From the NCBI GenBank assembly GCA_937995345.1, contig CALKKS010000007.1:186001-250000 (forward strand): a stretch of DNA of 64,000 nucleotides, in the 5' to 3' direction. Each line of letters begins with the position of its first letter. Position 1 is the stretch's first letter. This DNA comes from an uncultured Collinsella sp. Its GTDB lineage: Bacteria > Actinomycetota > Coriobacteriia > Coriobacteriales > Coriobacteriaceae. The position numbers were made by a program, and so were the translations under genes. Of this stretch, positions 25,706 to 34,300 are shown piece by piece. The notes under the pieces are model-generated. The model saw nothing but the letters and a program-made list of their open reading frames with translations, was not told the DNA's origin and made no database searches.

Positions 25706-26560
25706 ATGGCCGAACTGCTAAAGGGTGCTCTCGTTGCCCGTGCTTTGACTGAGGAGCTTGCTGCCCGTTGCGCCGCCCTGCGCGAGCGCGGTGTTCTTCC
25801 GACGTTGGTTATCGTCCGTGTGGGCGAGCGCGAGGACGACCTGTCCTACGAGCGTGGCGCCCTTAAGCGCTGCGAAAAAGTGGGCATCGAAGCCCGTCGC
25901 GTGTTGCTCCCTGCCGATGTTTCGCAAGACGAGCTTGTGGCGGCTATCGAGGACATCAATGCCGATCCGAGTGTTCATGGCTGCCTGATGTTCCGCCCGC
26001 TGCCTGTTGGCCTTGACGAAGATGTTGTCGCTGCGGTGCTCGACCCCGCCAAGGACGTCGACTCCATGACGCCGGCTTCGCTGCTTACTGCGCTTTCGGG
26101 TCGCGGTGACGGTTTTGCCCCCTGTACGGCCGAGGCCGTGCTGGCGATTCTGGATCACTATGGCGTGGAGATGGACGGTGCCAAGGTCGCCGTTGTCGGT
26201 CGCTCGCTGGTAATTGGCCGTCCTGTTGCCGCCATGCTTACGGCGCGCAACGCTACGGTGACGACGTGCCATACGCACACGCGCGACCTTGCCGCCGAGT
26301 GCCGTGCTGCCGATATTGTGGTCGCCGCGGTCGGACGCGCGCGCACGATTGGCGCAGATGCGGTCCGCGAGGGTCAGACGGTCATTGACGTTGGCATTAA
26401 CTGGGACGAGGCTGCCGGCAAGTTGGTCGGTGACGTCGATTTTGATGCTGTGGAGCCGGTTGTTGGCGCCATCACCCCCGTGCCGGGCGGCGTGGGCGCC
26501 GTGACGACGGCGATTCTCGCCAAACACGTAATCGAGGCGGCGGAGCGTGCATCGAAATAG
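25706..26560 (+). CDS. folD: FolD-type methylene-THF dehydrogenase
   Basis: A 284-residue FolD family protein. Dehydrogenase features are present: KDVD (116-119), the Rossmann motif VVGRSLVIGRPVAAML, VGDVDF and TPVPGGVGAVTTA. The cyclohydrolase signature is altered. In the Y-x-x-x-K motif, Y48 is kept but the catalytic lysine (K54 in E. coli) is Ala52, and the usual QLPLP reads FRPLP (F96, R97). The protein may therefore be a dehydrogenase only, with FchA next door supplying cyclohydrolase. The start follows GAGGGG with 6-nt spacing. A frame from 25640 would overlap fchA. Confidence 0.9.
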   Translation: MAELLKGALVARALTEELAARCAALRERGVLPTLVIVRVGEREDDLSYERGALKRCEKVGIEARRVLLPADVSQDELVAAIEDINADPSVHGCLMFRPLPVGLDEDVVAAVLDPAKDVDSMTPASLLTALSGRGDGFAPCTAEAVLAILDHYGVEMDGAKVAVVGRSLVIGRPVAAMLTARNATVTTCHTHTRDLAAECRAADIVVAAVGRARTIGADAVREGQTVIDVGINWDEAAGKLVGDVDFDAVEPVVGAITPVPGGVGAVTTAILAKHVIEAAERASK

Positions 26561-26597
26561 GCGTTTTAGGCTGTTTGAGGGGTTAGCCATATACCAC

Positions 26598-26827
26598 GTG
26601 GTCAAAAAATGCCAAATATGAGTACTGCTGCCAAGATAGTCACATATGTTTTATGTCATTTGGGCTTCCTAGCGATATCCATTCTCGTTAGGAAGCCCAT
26701 TTTATTGAACCTATGGGGAATAACGTTGTCTTGCTTTTGGACAAATAGGGATTTTCGGCACTCATTGCAAGGAAATTTGCTGCTACTAAATTGGTGACAG
26801 TACTCATATTTGGCATTTTTTGACCAC
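26598..26827. mobile_element. MITE-like element with perfect 30-bp inverted ends
   Basis: A 230-bp element bounded by perfect 30-bp inverted repeats (26598-26627 and 26798-26827). Partial symmetry continues inward, and an inner 14-bp hairpin (26661-26674 with 26686-26699, one mismatch) lies near the middle. There is no transposase inside, and the 62-codon frame at 26609 lies over the repeat and is not convincing. It is AT-rich compared with its neighbours. I could not identify a target-site duplication. Confidence 0.75.
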
Positions 26828-26925
26828 AGGGGTCCCGAGGGGTCTCGAGGCGTTGCGGTTTCGCCCTTTTTGCGCCGAAGCGATACACTGTTGCCGTTTG
26901 ATTTCTTCGCTCAAGGAGGATGCGC

Positions 26926-28449
26926 ATGCCGTGTACAACGATTTTGGTTGGTAAGAACGCGAGCTACGACGGGTCGACGCTGGTTGCCCGCAATGAGGAC
27001 TCGTCCAACGGGGTGTTTGAGCCCAAGCGCATGCGCGTGGTGCATCCCGACGAGCAGCCGCGTGTCTACACGAGTGTCCTGAGCCACCTGACCGTTGAGC
27101 TGCCCGACAACCCCATGCGCTACACGAGCGTCCCCGACGTTGTCCCGGGTCATGGCATTTGGGCCGAGGCCGGCTTCAACGAGCTCAATGTTGGCATGTC
27201 CGCAACCGAGACGCTCACCACCAACGAGCGCGTCCGCGGCGCCGATCCGCTCGTGGACTACGTGCCCGCTAAGGGTAACGAGGGCGAGGACGGTTATGTG
27301 CCGGCGCAGCCCGGCGGTCTGGGTGAGGAGGATATGGTGACCCTGGTGCTGCCGTATGCCAAATCCGCCCGCGAAGGCGTACGCATTCTAGGTGACCTGC
27401 TCGAGCGCTATGGCACCTACGAGAACAACGGCATTGCCTTTAGTGACGTGGACGAGATCTGGTGGCTCGAGACTATCGGCGGCCACCACTGGATCGCCAA
27501 GCGCGTGCCCGATGACGCCTATGTGACCATGCCCAACCAGCTGGGTATCGACAGCTTTGACCTGGACGACGCCGAGGGCGCTCAGGTCGACCACATGTGT
27601 TCCGCCGACCTGCGCTCCTGGATGGCCGAGTGGCATCTGGACCTGACGCTGGGCGTCGAGGGCGACGGTCCGGCGACGGTCTTTAACCCGCGCGAGGCCT
27701 TTGGCTCGCACAGCGACAGCGACCACGTCTACAACACGCCGCGCGCCTGGTATATGCAGCGCTGCCTCAACCCTAGCGATGTGTGGGACGGTCCCGACGC
27801 CGACTACACGCCCGAGAGCGACGACATCCCCTGGAGCCGCGTGCCTGAGCGCAAGGTGACCATCGAGGACATCAAGTACGTGCTATCCAGCCACTACCAG
27901 GGCACGGAGTACGACTGCTACGGCAGCAAGGGCACGCCCGCCACGCGCGGCGCCTATCGTCCCATCGGCATCAACCGCAACAGCCAGCTTGCCGTGCTGC
28001 AGCTGCGCCCCTACGCGCAACCGGCCTATCGCGCCGTGCAGTGGATGGCCTTTGGTTCAAACTCGTTTAACGCGCTGGTCCCGCTGTACGCCAACGTCGA
28101 GACCATGCCCGAGTACTACGCCGACACCCAGGCACGCGTGACGTCCGAGAACTTCTATTGGGCCAACCGCCTGATCGGTGCCCTGGCCGATGTCCGCTTC
28201 CACGAGTGCGGTCGCGCGGTGGAGGATTACCAGGAGAAGGTCGGCGGCATGGGCCACAAGCAGCTCCATGACGTCGACGCCGCTGTGGCCGCGCTGCCCG
28301 AGGCGGAGGTGCCCGCCGAGCTCGCTCGCGCCAACGATGCCTTTGCCGAGCGTGTGCGCGTGGAGACCGATGCCCTGCTGGGCAAGGTGCTCTACACCAC
28401 GAGCTGCGCCATGAAGAACTCCTTCGCGATGAACGATAACATCAGGTAA
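26926..28449 (+). CDS. C69-family dipeptidase (PepD type)
   Basis: A 507-residue peptidase of family C69, an Ntn-hydrolase that cleaves dipeptides. Cys3 of MPCTTILVGKNASYDGS is the expected nucleophile, exposed after removal of the first residues. TLVARNEDS and the later GIAFSDVDEIWWLETIGGHH and MPNQ motifs are typical. AAGGAGG ends 6 nt before ATG 26926, so I prefer this to the ATG at 26920. No signal peptide is present, so the enzyme is cytoplasmic. It is monocistronic. Confidence 0.93.
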   Translation: MPCTTILVGKNASYDGSTLVARNEDSSNGVFEPKRMRVVHPDEQPRVYTSVLSHLTVELPDNPMRYTSVPDVVPGHGIWAEAGFNELNVGMSATETLTTNERVRGADPLVDYVPAKGNEGEDGYVPAQPGGLGEEDMVTLVLPYAKSAREGVRILGDLLERYGTYENNGIAFSDVDEIWWLETIGGHHWIAKRVPDDAYVTMPNQLGIDSFDLDDAEGAQVDHMCSADLRSWMAEWHLDLTLGVEGDGPATVFNPREAFGSHSDSDHVYNTPRAWYMQRCLNPSDVWDGPDADYTPESDDIPWSRVPERKVTIEDIKYVLSSHYQGTEYDCYGSKGTPATRGAYRPIGINRNSQLAVLQLRPYAQPAYRAVQWMAFGSNSFNALVPLYANVETMPEYYADTQARVTSENFYWANRLIGALADVRFHECGRAVEDYQEKVGGMGHKQLHDVDAAVAALPEAEVPAELARANDAFAERVRVETDALLGKVLYTTSCAMKNSFAMNDNIR

Positions 28450-28520
28450 AACGCTTTGTCGCTTTCGCACAATCTTGGGTACAAGAAGGCCAATGCAGTT
28501 GTTCATGATTGGAGCCAACC

Positions 28521-28937
28521 ATGGTTATGAAATTCGATCAGCTTGTTAACGGCGCCATCAACGTGGGCTTTGGCGCCGCTGCCGTCGCCGTCGAGGGCGG
28601 CAAGAAGGTCCTCGACGACCTGAACACCAAAGGCGAGCAGGTTCGCCACGACGCCGCCACCCCCGATATCGCCCGCAGCGTGTCCGACATGTTCGAGCAG
28701 GCCGGCGGCACCATCTCCGACCTGACTGAGCGCCTGGGTATGCAGGGCGAGACCGCGGCCCAGCGCGTGCTCGACGAGCTCATCCTGGCCCGCGTCCGCG
28801 TCATGACCGCCCCCGAGCGCACGGCCTTCCTGGCCCACGTGCGCGACATCGTCGATTCGGTCGAGGACAACGTGACTTCGGTGCCCGTCGAGTCCGTTGA
28901 GCCCGACGATGCAGAGGATGCCGAAGAGGCCGAGTAG
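28521..28937 (+). CDS. Phasin-like helical protein
   Basis: A 138-residue protein with a long amphipathic helical region, a hydrophobic Ala/Val/Gly stretch near the N-terminus (INVGFGAAAVAVEGG) and an acidic C-terminal tail. Its composition resembles phasins and similar small helical proteins. It ends 8 nt before an ABC1/UbiB-like kinase gene, probably in the same operon. GGAG precedes ATG 28521 by 6 nt. The link to lipid or membrane work is inferred from the neighbour. Confidence 0.75.
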   Translation: MVMKFDQLVNGAINVGFGAAAVAVEGGKKVLDDLNTKGEQVRHDAATPDIARSVSDMFEQAGGTISDLTERLGMQGETAAQRVLDELILARVRVMTAPERTAFLAHVRDIVDSVEDNVTSVPVESVEPDDAEDAEEAE

Positions 28938-28945
28938 CAGCGCAG

Positions 28946-30709
28946 ATGGCAGATTCCACCACCGATTACAACAATCAAGATCCCTTGTGTGACGAGGCGG
29001 CGGTTGTCGACGAGGTCGAGGCCGCCGTCTCGGGCGCTCGCAAGAAGCCGCGTGCCGTGGACATGGTGCCCGAGGAGCCCGACGCGATGGCGCCGGACGA
29101 GGAGTATCAGCTCACGCCGGCGGGCCGCCGCGAACGCATTGGGCAGATCGTTCGCCTGATCAAAAAGTATCGCGTATGGGATAACCTCACGCCGGTGCGT
29201 CTGCGTCGTCTGCTCGAAGAGCTCGGCCCCATGTTCGTTAAGATGGGGCAGATTCTGGCCAACCGCTCCGAGATTTTGCCGCAGCGGTTTTGCGACGAGC
29301 TGCGCCGCCTGCGCTCCGACGTAGAGCCGGTGCCATATGAGGTAGTGCTCCGCTGTCTGGAAGAGGAATACGGCCAGCGCTTGGGGCAGATGTTCGACGC
29401 GATCGATCCCAACCCGCTTGGAAGCGCTTCTCTTGCACAGGTGCACCGCGCCCGCCTGGTGACCGGCGAGGACGTGGCCGTTAAGGTGCAGCGCCCCGGC
29501 GCGCAGCAGGTCATGGCGCAGGACATCGACATCATTCGCTCGGTGGTGCGCATCGTCTCAAAGTTCGTCAACACCGATCAGTTTGTTGACTTACATGCCG
29601 TCGTCGAGGAGCTGTGGGCCTCGTTTCGCGAGGAGACCAACTTTTTGGCCGAGGCCAAAAACCTCAACGATTTCTATGAGTTCCATAAGAGCGTCCATGG
29701 CGTGACGTGCCCCAAGTCCTATCAGGATCTGTGCACCGAGCATGTCGTGGTCATGGATTACGTCGACGGCATCTCGATTGCCGATCCCGAGCGCTTGGTG
29801 GCCGAGGGCTATGACCTGGAAAAAATCGGCTCAGCGATTGTCGAGGACTATTCGACGCAGGTGCTCGATGATGGCTTTTTCCATGCCGACCCGCATGCGG
29901 GAAACATCATTCTCAAGGACGGCGTCGTTTACTTTATCGACCTGGGCATGGTCGGACGCATGTCGAGCCACGACCGCGGTATCGTTAAGGACATGATTTT
30001 CGCCGTGGCCGAGGGCGACGTGCCCAAGCTCAAGGACTCGCTCATGCGCTTTGCCGTGACGCGCGGCGATTCGGCGGAGCTCGACCATTCGGCCTTTTTG
30101 TCCGATCTGGACTTTATCGTGGCCGACTTTGCGGGCCTCGATCTGAAGGACCTGGATATCGGCGAGTTTTTGACCTCGCTGCTTAATCTGGCGCGCAAGA
30201 ACGATGTTGAGTTGCCGAGCGTGGTGACGATGTTCGCACGCGGCATGGTGACGCTCGAGGGCCTGCTGACCGAGTACATGCCCAACGTCAACATGATCCA
30301 GATCATTCAGGCGCATATCAAAAACGAGAAGAGCACCTATGCCCGCGTGCGCGAGATGGGTCGCGACTTTGCGGCGAGCAGCTACCGTGCGGCCAAGGGT
30401 TCACTCGAGGCGGCCGAGTACCTGGGGCTGGCGTCGCGCATGCTCACGCGCGGTCAGCTTAAGGTGAATACGCAGATCATGAGCAGCGATAAGGCGCTGC
30501 GGCAGCTGGGTGGAATTATCGACCGCATGTCGATGGCAATTGTGATCGCCGGTCTGTTTATCGGCTCGTCGGTGGTGTACTACGCGCGCATCGAGCCGGT
30601 TGTGTTTGGTATCCCGGTCATTGGCTTTATGGGCTACGTGAGCGCGCTGGTGCTGGCGCTGATGCTGGGCCGCGAGATCTGGCGCAACAGCCACGGCGGC
30701 AAGCGGTAA
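28946..30709 (+). CDS. ABC1/UbiB/AarF atypical kinase
   Basis: A 587-residue protein of the ABC1 (UbiB, AarF) kinase-like family. Hallmarks are the KxGQ motif (VKMGQILANRSEILP), the Ala-rich loop (GSASLAQVHRARL), the ATP-anchoring lysine in VAVKVQRPG, the catalytic HADPHAGNI and the metal-binding FIDLGMVGRM. Two C-terminal hydrophobic helices anchor it in the membrane. In aerobes relatives support ubiquinone synthesis. Here the partner pathway is unknown and lipid or menaquinone work is possible. The N-terminal 50 residues are acidic and divergent. The ribosome binding site is weak, consistent with coupling to the phasin-like gene. Confidence 0.92.
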   Translation: MADSTTDYNNQDPLCDEAAVVDEVEAAVSGARKKPRAVDMVPEEPDAMAPDEEYQLTPAGRRERIGQIVRLIKKYRVWDNLTPVRLRRLLEELGPMFVKMGQILANRSEILPQRFCDELRRLRSDVEPVPYEVVLRCLEEEYGQRLGQMFDAIDPNPLGSASLAQVHRARLVTGEDVAVKVQRPGAQQVMAQDIDIIRSVVRIVSKFVNTDQFVDLHAVVEELWASFREETNFLAEAKNLNDFYEFHKSVHGVTCPKSYQDLCTEHVVVMDYVDGISIADPERLVAEGYDLEKIGSAIVEDYSTQVLDDGFFHADPHAGNIILKDGVVYFIDLGMVGRMSSHDRGIVKDMIFAVAEGDVPKLKDSLMRFAVTRGDSAELDHSAFLSDLDFIVADFAGLDLKDLDIGEFLTSLLNLARKNDVELPSVVTMFARGMVTLEGLLTEYMPNVNMIQIIQAHIKNEKSTYARVREMGRDFAASSYRAAKGSLEAAEYLGLASRMLTRGQLKVNTQIMSSDKALRQLGGIIDRMSMAIVIAGLFIGSSVVYYARIEPVVFGIPVIGFMGYVSALVLALMLGREIWRNSHGGKR

Positions 30710-30775
30710 CGATTTCCCGGGGTCGGGGAAACGGGTTATTTTGCCTCGCGTCGCGCCGGCGTGGGCTGGTCTGAA

Positions 30776-30929
30776 CAAAACTATGCCGGTTTACGGGGCT
30801 GGAGTGCCGAACCTCGACCATGCCGGAATCCGTGCTTTTAAAACCGCAGGTAGATGAGTCGTAGGTTTTCGAAAATGGCAGATATGGTTGCGAAGTGCTG
30901 AATCAGCCCCGTAATCCGGCATAGTTTTG
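30776..30929. repeat. Intergenic element with 26-bp inverted ends
   Basis: Two 26-nt arms (30776-30801 and 30904-30929) are inverted copies with one mismatch. An inner AAAACC/GGTTTT pair adds a second hairpin. The 154-bp element has no gene. It lies between the UbiB gene and the cobalamin riboswitch and could be a small MITE or a structured 3' element. Confidence 0.7.
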
Positions 30930-31058
30930 AAACGGGCTGTTCTTGCAAGGTCCGACGACAGTCCTTCCTATCGCAAACCATAGCTTTTACCTTGGGCTTC
31001 GCCTGTGTGCGGGGCCCTTTTGCGTGCTACCATATCGACAGTAATAATCGATGGCCTA

Positions 31059-31229
31059 GATGGTGGTGCGGAGACGCATGAATGCGCGGTTTTCCTGCGC
31101 GTTTGGGAGAATCGGGGTGCAAGTCCCCGGCTGTACCAGTAACCGTAATTCCTCTTGGCCCGGGATGGTCGCGTCGCAGATCGGACGGCGCGCCCGGGTC
31201 GGTAAGGTTAAGTCGGATCGCCTCCCATC
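31059..31229 (+). promoter_or_regulatory. Cobalamin riboswitch
   Basis: The conserved core is visible: GGGAGAATCGGGGTGCAAG, then TCCCCGGCTGTACCAGTAAC then CGT, and a 3' AGTCGGATCGCC matching the AGTCAGGAnACC-type segment. GATGG at 31059 and CCATC at 31225-31229 can close P1. A GC-rich stretch (31230-31290) may be the expression platform. It lies upstream of two surface-protein genes, one of which has a transcobalamin-like domain, so B12 repression of both is expected. Confidence 0.92.
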
Positions 31230-31372
31230 TTGTGCGCGGCCGTGGCGAAAGCCGCCGGTACGCGTTGGGCTCTGGAGGGAAGGGGGCCCCGATGGGGGTA
31301 CTCGAGCGCAATGTGCGCGATGACGTGGGGCAGCCGCTGGGCAATGCTCCAAGCGCAGACAGTAGGAGACAA

Positions 31373-34300
31373 ATGGATATGTTTGAGGACGAGTGCCAGC
31401 GCGCCTCGTGGCGTCCGTATGGAGCGATTGCCCGCGGCGTAGCCAAGCGCGGTCTGGTGGCGTTCCTGGCTTTTGCCATGGCTTTTGGCACCACGCCGGC
31501 GCAACTTTGGGCCGAGGGCGCCGAGGGCATTGTCGAGGCCGTGGCTCAGACTGCGACGGCCGGCGAGGGCGCGGCGGCAGACGATGACGCTGCTGCCGAT
31601 ACTGGCGCGAACAGTGCGGCGGCGAGCGCTGCTGCTGATGGCGCCGGCGCAGATCAGGGCGCAACTGCGAGTGCCGCGAATGGCGATGACACTGCAGCAG
31701 ACAACGCGACTGAGTCCGAGAACTCTGCTGCGGCGTCTGCTGCTTCGGAGCAGAAGAACGCCGTTGGCGCCGCGCCCGCCACAACGCTTTCGAGCGAGGC
31801 CAAGGTCTTCATCCAGGACACCCAGGATAAGGACAGCTCCTATTCCACGAAGTCGGGCGCGCTCAAGGCCGGTGAGACGCTTTGGGCAAATATGTACGAT
31901 GAGGTCGAGGACGACTGGTACGGCACTTCGACTGAATCCGTTGCCAATCCCGGCACCTGGACTTACACCTGGCTCGCCGGCACGACCAGGGCCAGCAGCA
32001 ATGTCGCCGACTACACCGAGGTCGTAGGCCACGAGCAGTCCCTCACCGTCACCGATGCGATGGTGGGCAAGTACTTCATCTGCAAGGTGACTGTGGATGG
32101 CAAGGATTACTTCGGCCCCTCGGTTTCGTACGGCTCGGGTATCAATGCCAACAACATCCCCGGTCCCGTGCTGGGTGCCGGGCAGATGGAGCTTAACAAC
32201 GTCAAGCTGAGTAGCGACACGCCGAGCATAGGCGATACCCTGACGGCGACTCCGTACATAAGCTATTATCAGCAAGCCCCCGCCGACGCCAAGGTTACCT
32301 ACACGTGGTCCGCATCCACCTCGCAGTACTCGGGCTTTACCAAGATCGAGGGCGAGACGGGTGCTTCGCTCGTGGTGGGCGACGACCTTGAGGGCAAGTA
32401 CATCAGGGTCGAGGCCAACGCTGGCGTCAACACGGTGAACAAGACCACTTCCGGCAAGGTCAAACAGGCCGGTGCGGTCGAGATCTCGGCCGTGTCCATC
32501 ATCAACACCAAGGACGGCACGAGCGTCTTTGTGGTAGGGGATACTGCTAAGGCTCGCGCCAAGGAGAAGGGCGGTGCGTACGGCGCGTTCGTCGACGCGA
32601 GCAAGCTCAACTATCAGTGGCAGTGCTCTGACACCAAGAGTGGCACGTATGCCGACATTGCGGGTGCCACGGGTGAGACCCTCGAGCTAACCGATGCTTT
32701 GGGTGGCAAGTACCTCAAGTGCAAGGTGTCCTCGAAGATCGGCTCTTCGAGCATGGCCAACAACACGGGCGCTCTCGTTGCGGCTACCGGTTCAATTAAT
32801 GTTACGAACGTGACTATGAGCCCGACTTCGGGCAAAGTCGAGGTTGGTTCCACGATTACGGCGACCGCCAAGGCGGGTTCCACCGACGTTACCGCCGATT
32901 CGCATGTCACGTGGCAGTGGTATAAGGGCACCTCGAACACCGCAAGCAAGTGCGACACGCCTATCAAGGGTGAGACCGGTAACGCCCTGACGGTGACCGC
33001 CGCCCTTAAGGGCTACTACGTCGTGGCCAAGGCCAACGGCGGCTATGGCGAGCAGAAGCCGTACTATGCGGCGGGTCCCGTTTCCGTCGCGGGCCAGGTT
33101 GAGCTGTACGACGTACAGTTTGAGGGCTCTCCCACCAATGGCGTGCACGTAGGCGATACGCTCAAGACTAAGGTGCGCAAAAAGGACGGTTCGCGCTACA
33201 ACTATATCGACCGCACCGATAATGTGACCTACCAGTGGCAGTATGCAAATAGCAGCTCGAGCTACGACTCCGCTTACACCGATATCCCCGGTGCCACCGA
33301 GGCGACCTATACCGTTGACGCTGCCTATGCCGGCAAGTATCTGCGCGTGAAGGTGACGAGCGAAAACACCGTTTCCAGCACGCAGAAGAAGAGCTCCTAC
33401 GGCGGCACACAGTCCGTAGCTCCGCTCGGCCCCGTGACGCTCAAGGGTCAGTACAAGCTGGCGGGCATCGAGCTTGCCGATAAGAACGTTACGCTGAGCG
33501 TGGGCTCAAAGATCACGCCGAGCGTGCAGGTTCCGGGTAGCTGGTCGGGCTCGACCAAGGACGTGCCCGACGATGCCGAGCTCACCATGGCGTGGTATGC
33601 CAAGGGCGAGGGCGATGCCGATTGGACCGAGCTCACCGACGGCATCGATACGACCGATGGTAGCCTGACTCTTACGGATGCACTTGTCGGCAAGAGGATC
33701 AAGGTTACGGCGAACGCTCTCGACAACACGGTTGAGTGGATATCGTCGGACAGCGTTACCGCGGCGGGGGAGTATAACCTGCTGCGCGTGATCGCTACGC
33801 CGCAGATCAATAGCGATTCGGTCCATCTCGTCTCGGGTGATAGCGTCAAGGCGACGGCGCAGGCTAAGCGCGCCGACGGTTCGACCACCAACGGCATTGA
33901 CGTGACCGCTCAGGCGACTGTTGCCTGGTATGCGGCTGACGACGCGAAGGCTCCGGCGGCCGACTGGACGCTGCTGCCCGATATGTCGGGCGCCGAGGCG
34001 ACGGTTTCGGCTTCTGCCGCGGGCAAGTATCTGAAGGCTGTCGCCATGAGCGGTAGCTCGACGGTCGAGCTCGTCTCCGCCAACAAGGTTATCGCCGCGG
34101 GCTCGCTTGAGGCCGCAGTCCAAAAGCTTAACGATGCCAATAAGCAGATCGCCGTTGATTACAGCGCCAAGGGCGGTAACGTCAACGATGTCCTGAAGGC
34201 GCAGCTTGCCGATTTGGGCTTCACCGATATCGACGTCAAGATCTCTGAGGGCGGCGTTGCCTTTAAGGCTGAGGATGACAAGGCCACGGTCGGTATCTCC

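Noticed and set aside
26609..26797. A 62-codon frame inside the MITE-like element
   Set aside because: It is formed largely by the inverted repeat, has no ribosome binding site and an odd composition.
31082..31372. An upstream start at 31082 for the giant surface protein
   Set aside because: It lies inside the cobalamin riboswitch; the signal peptide fits a start at 31373 or 31292.
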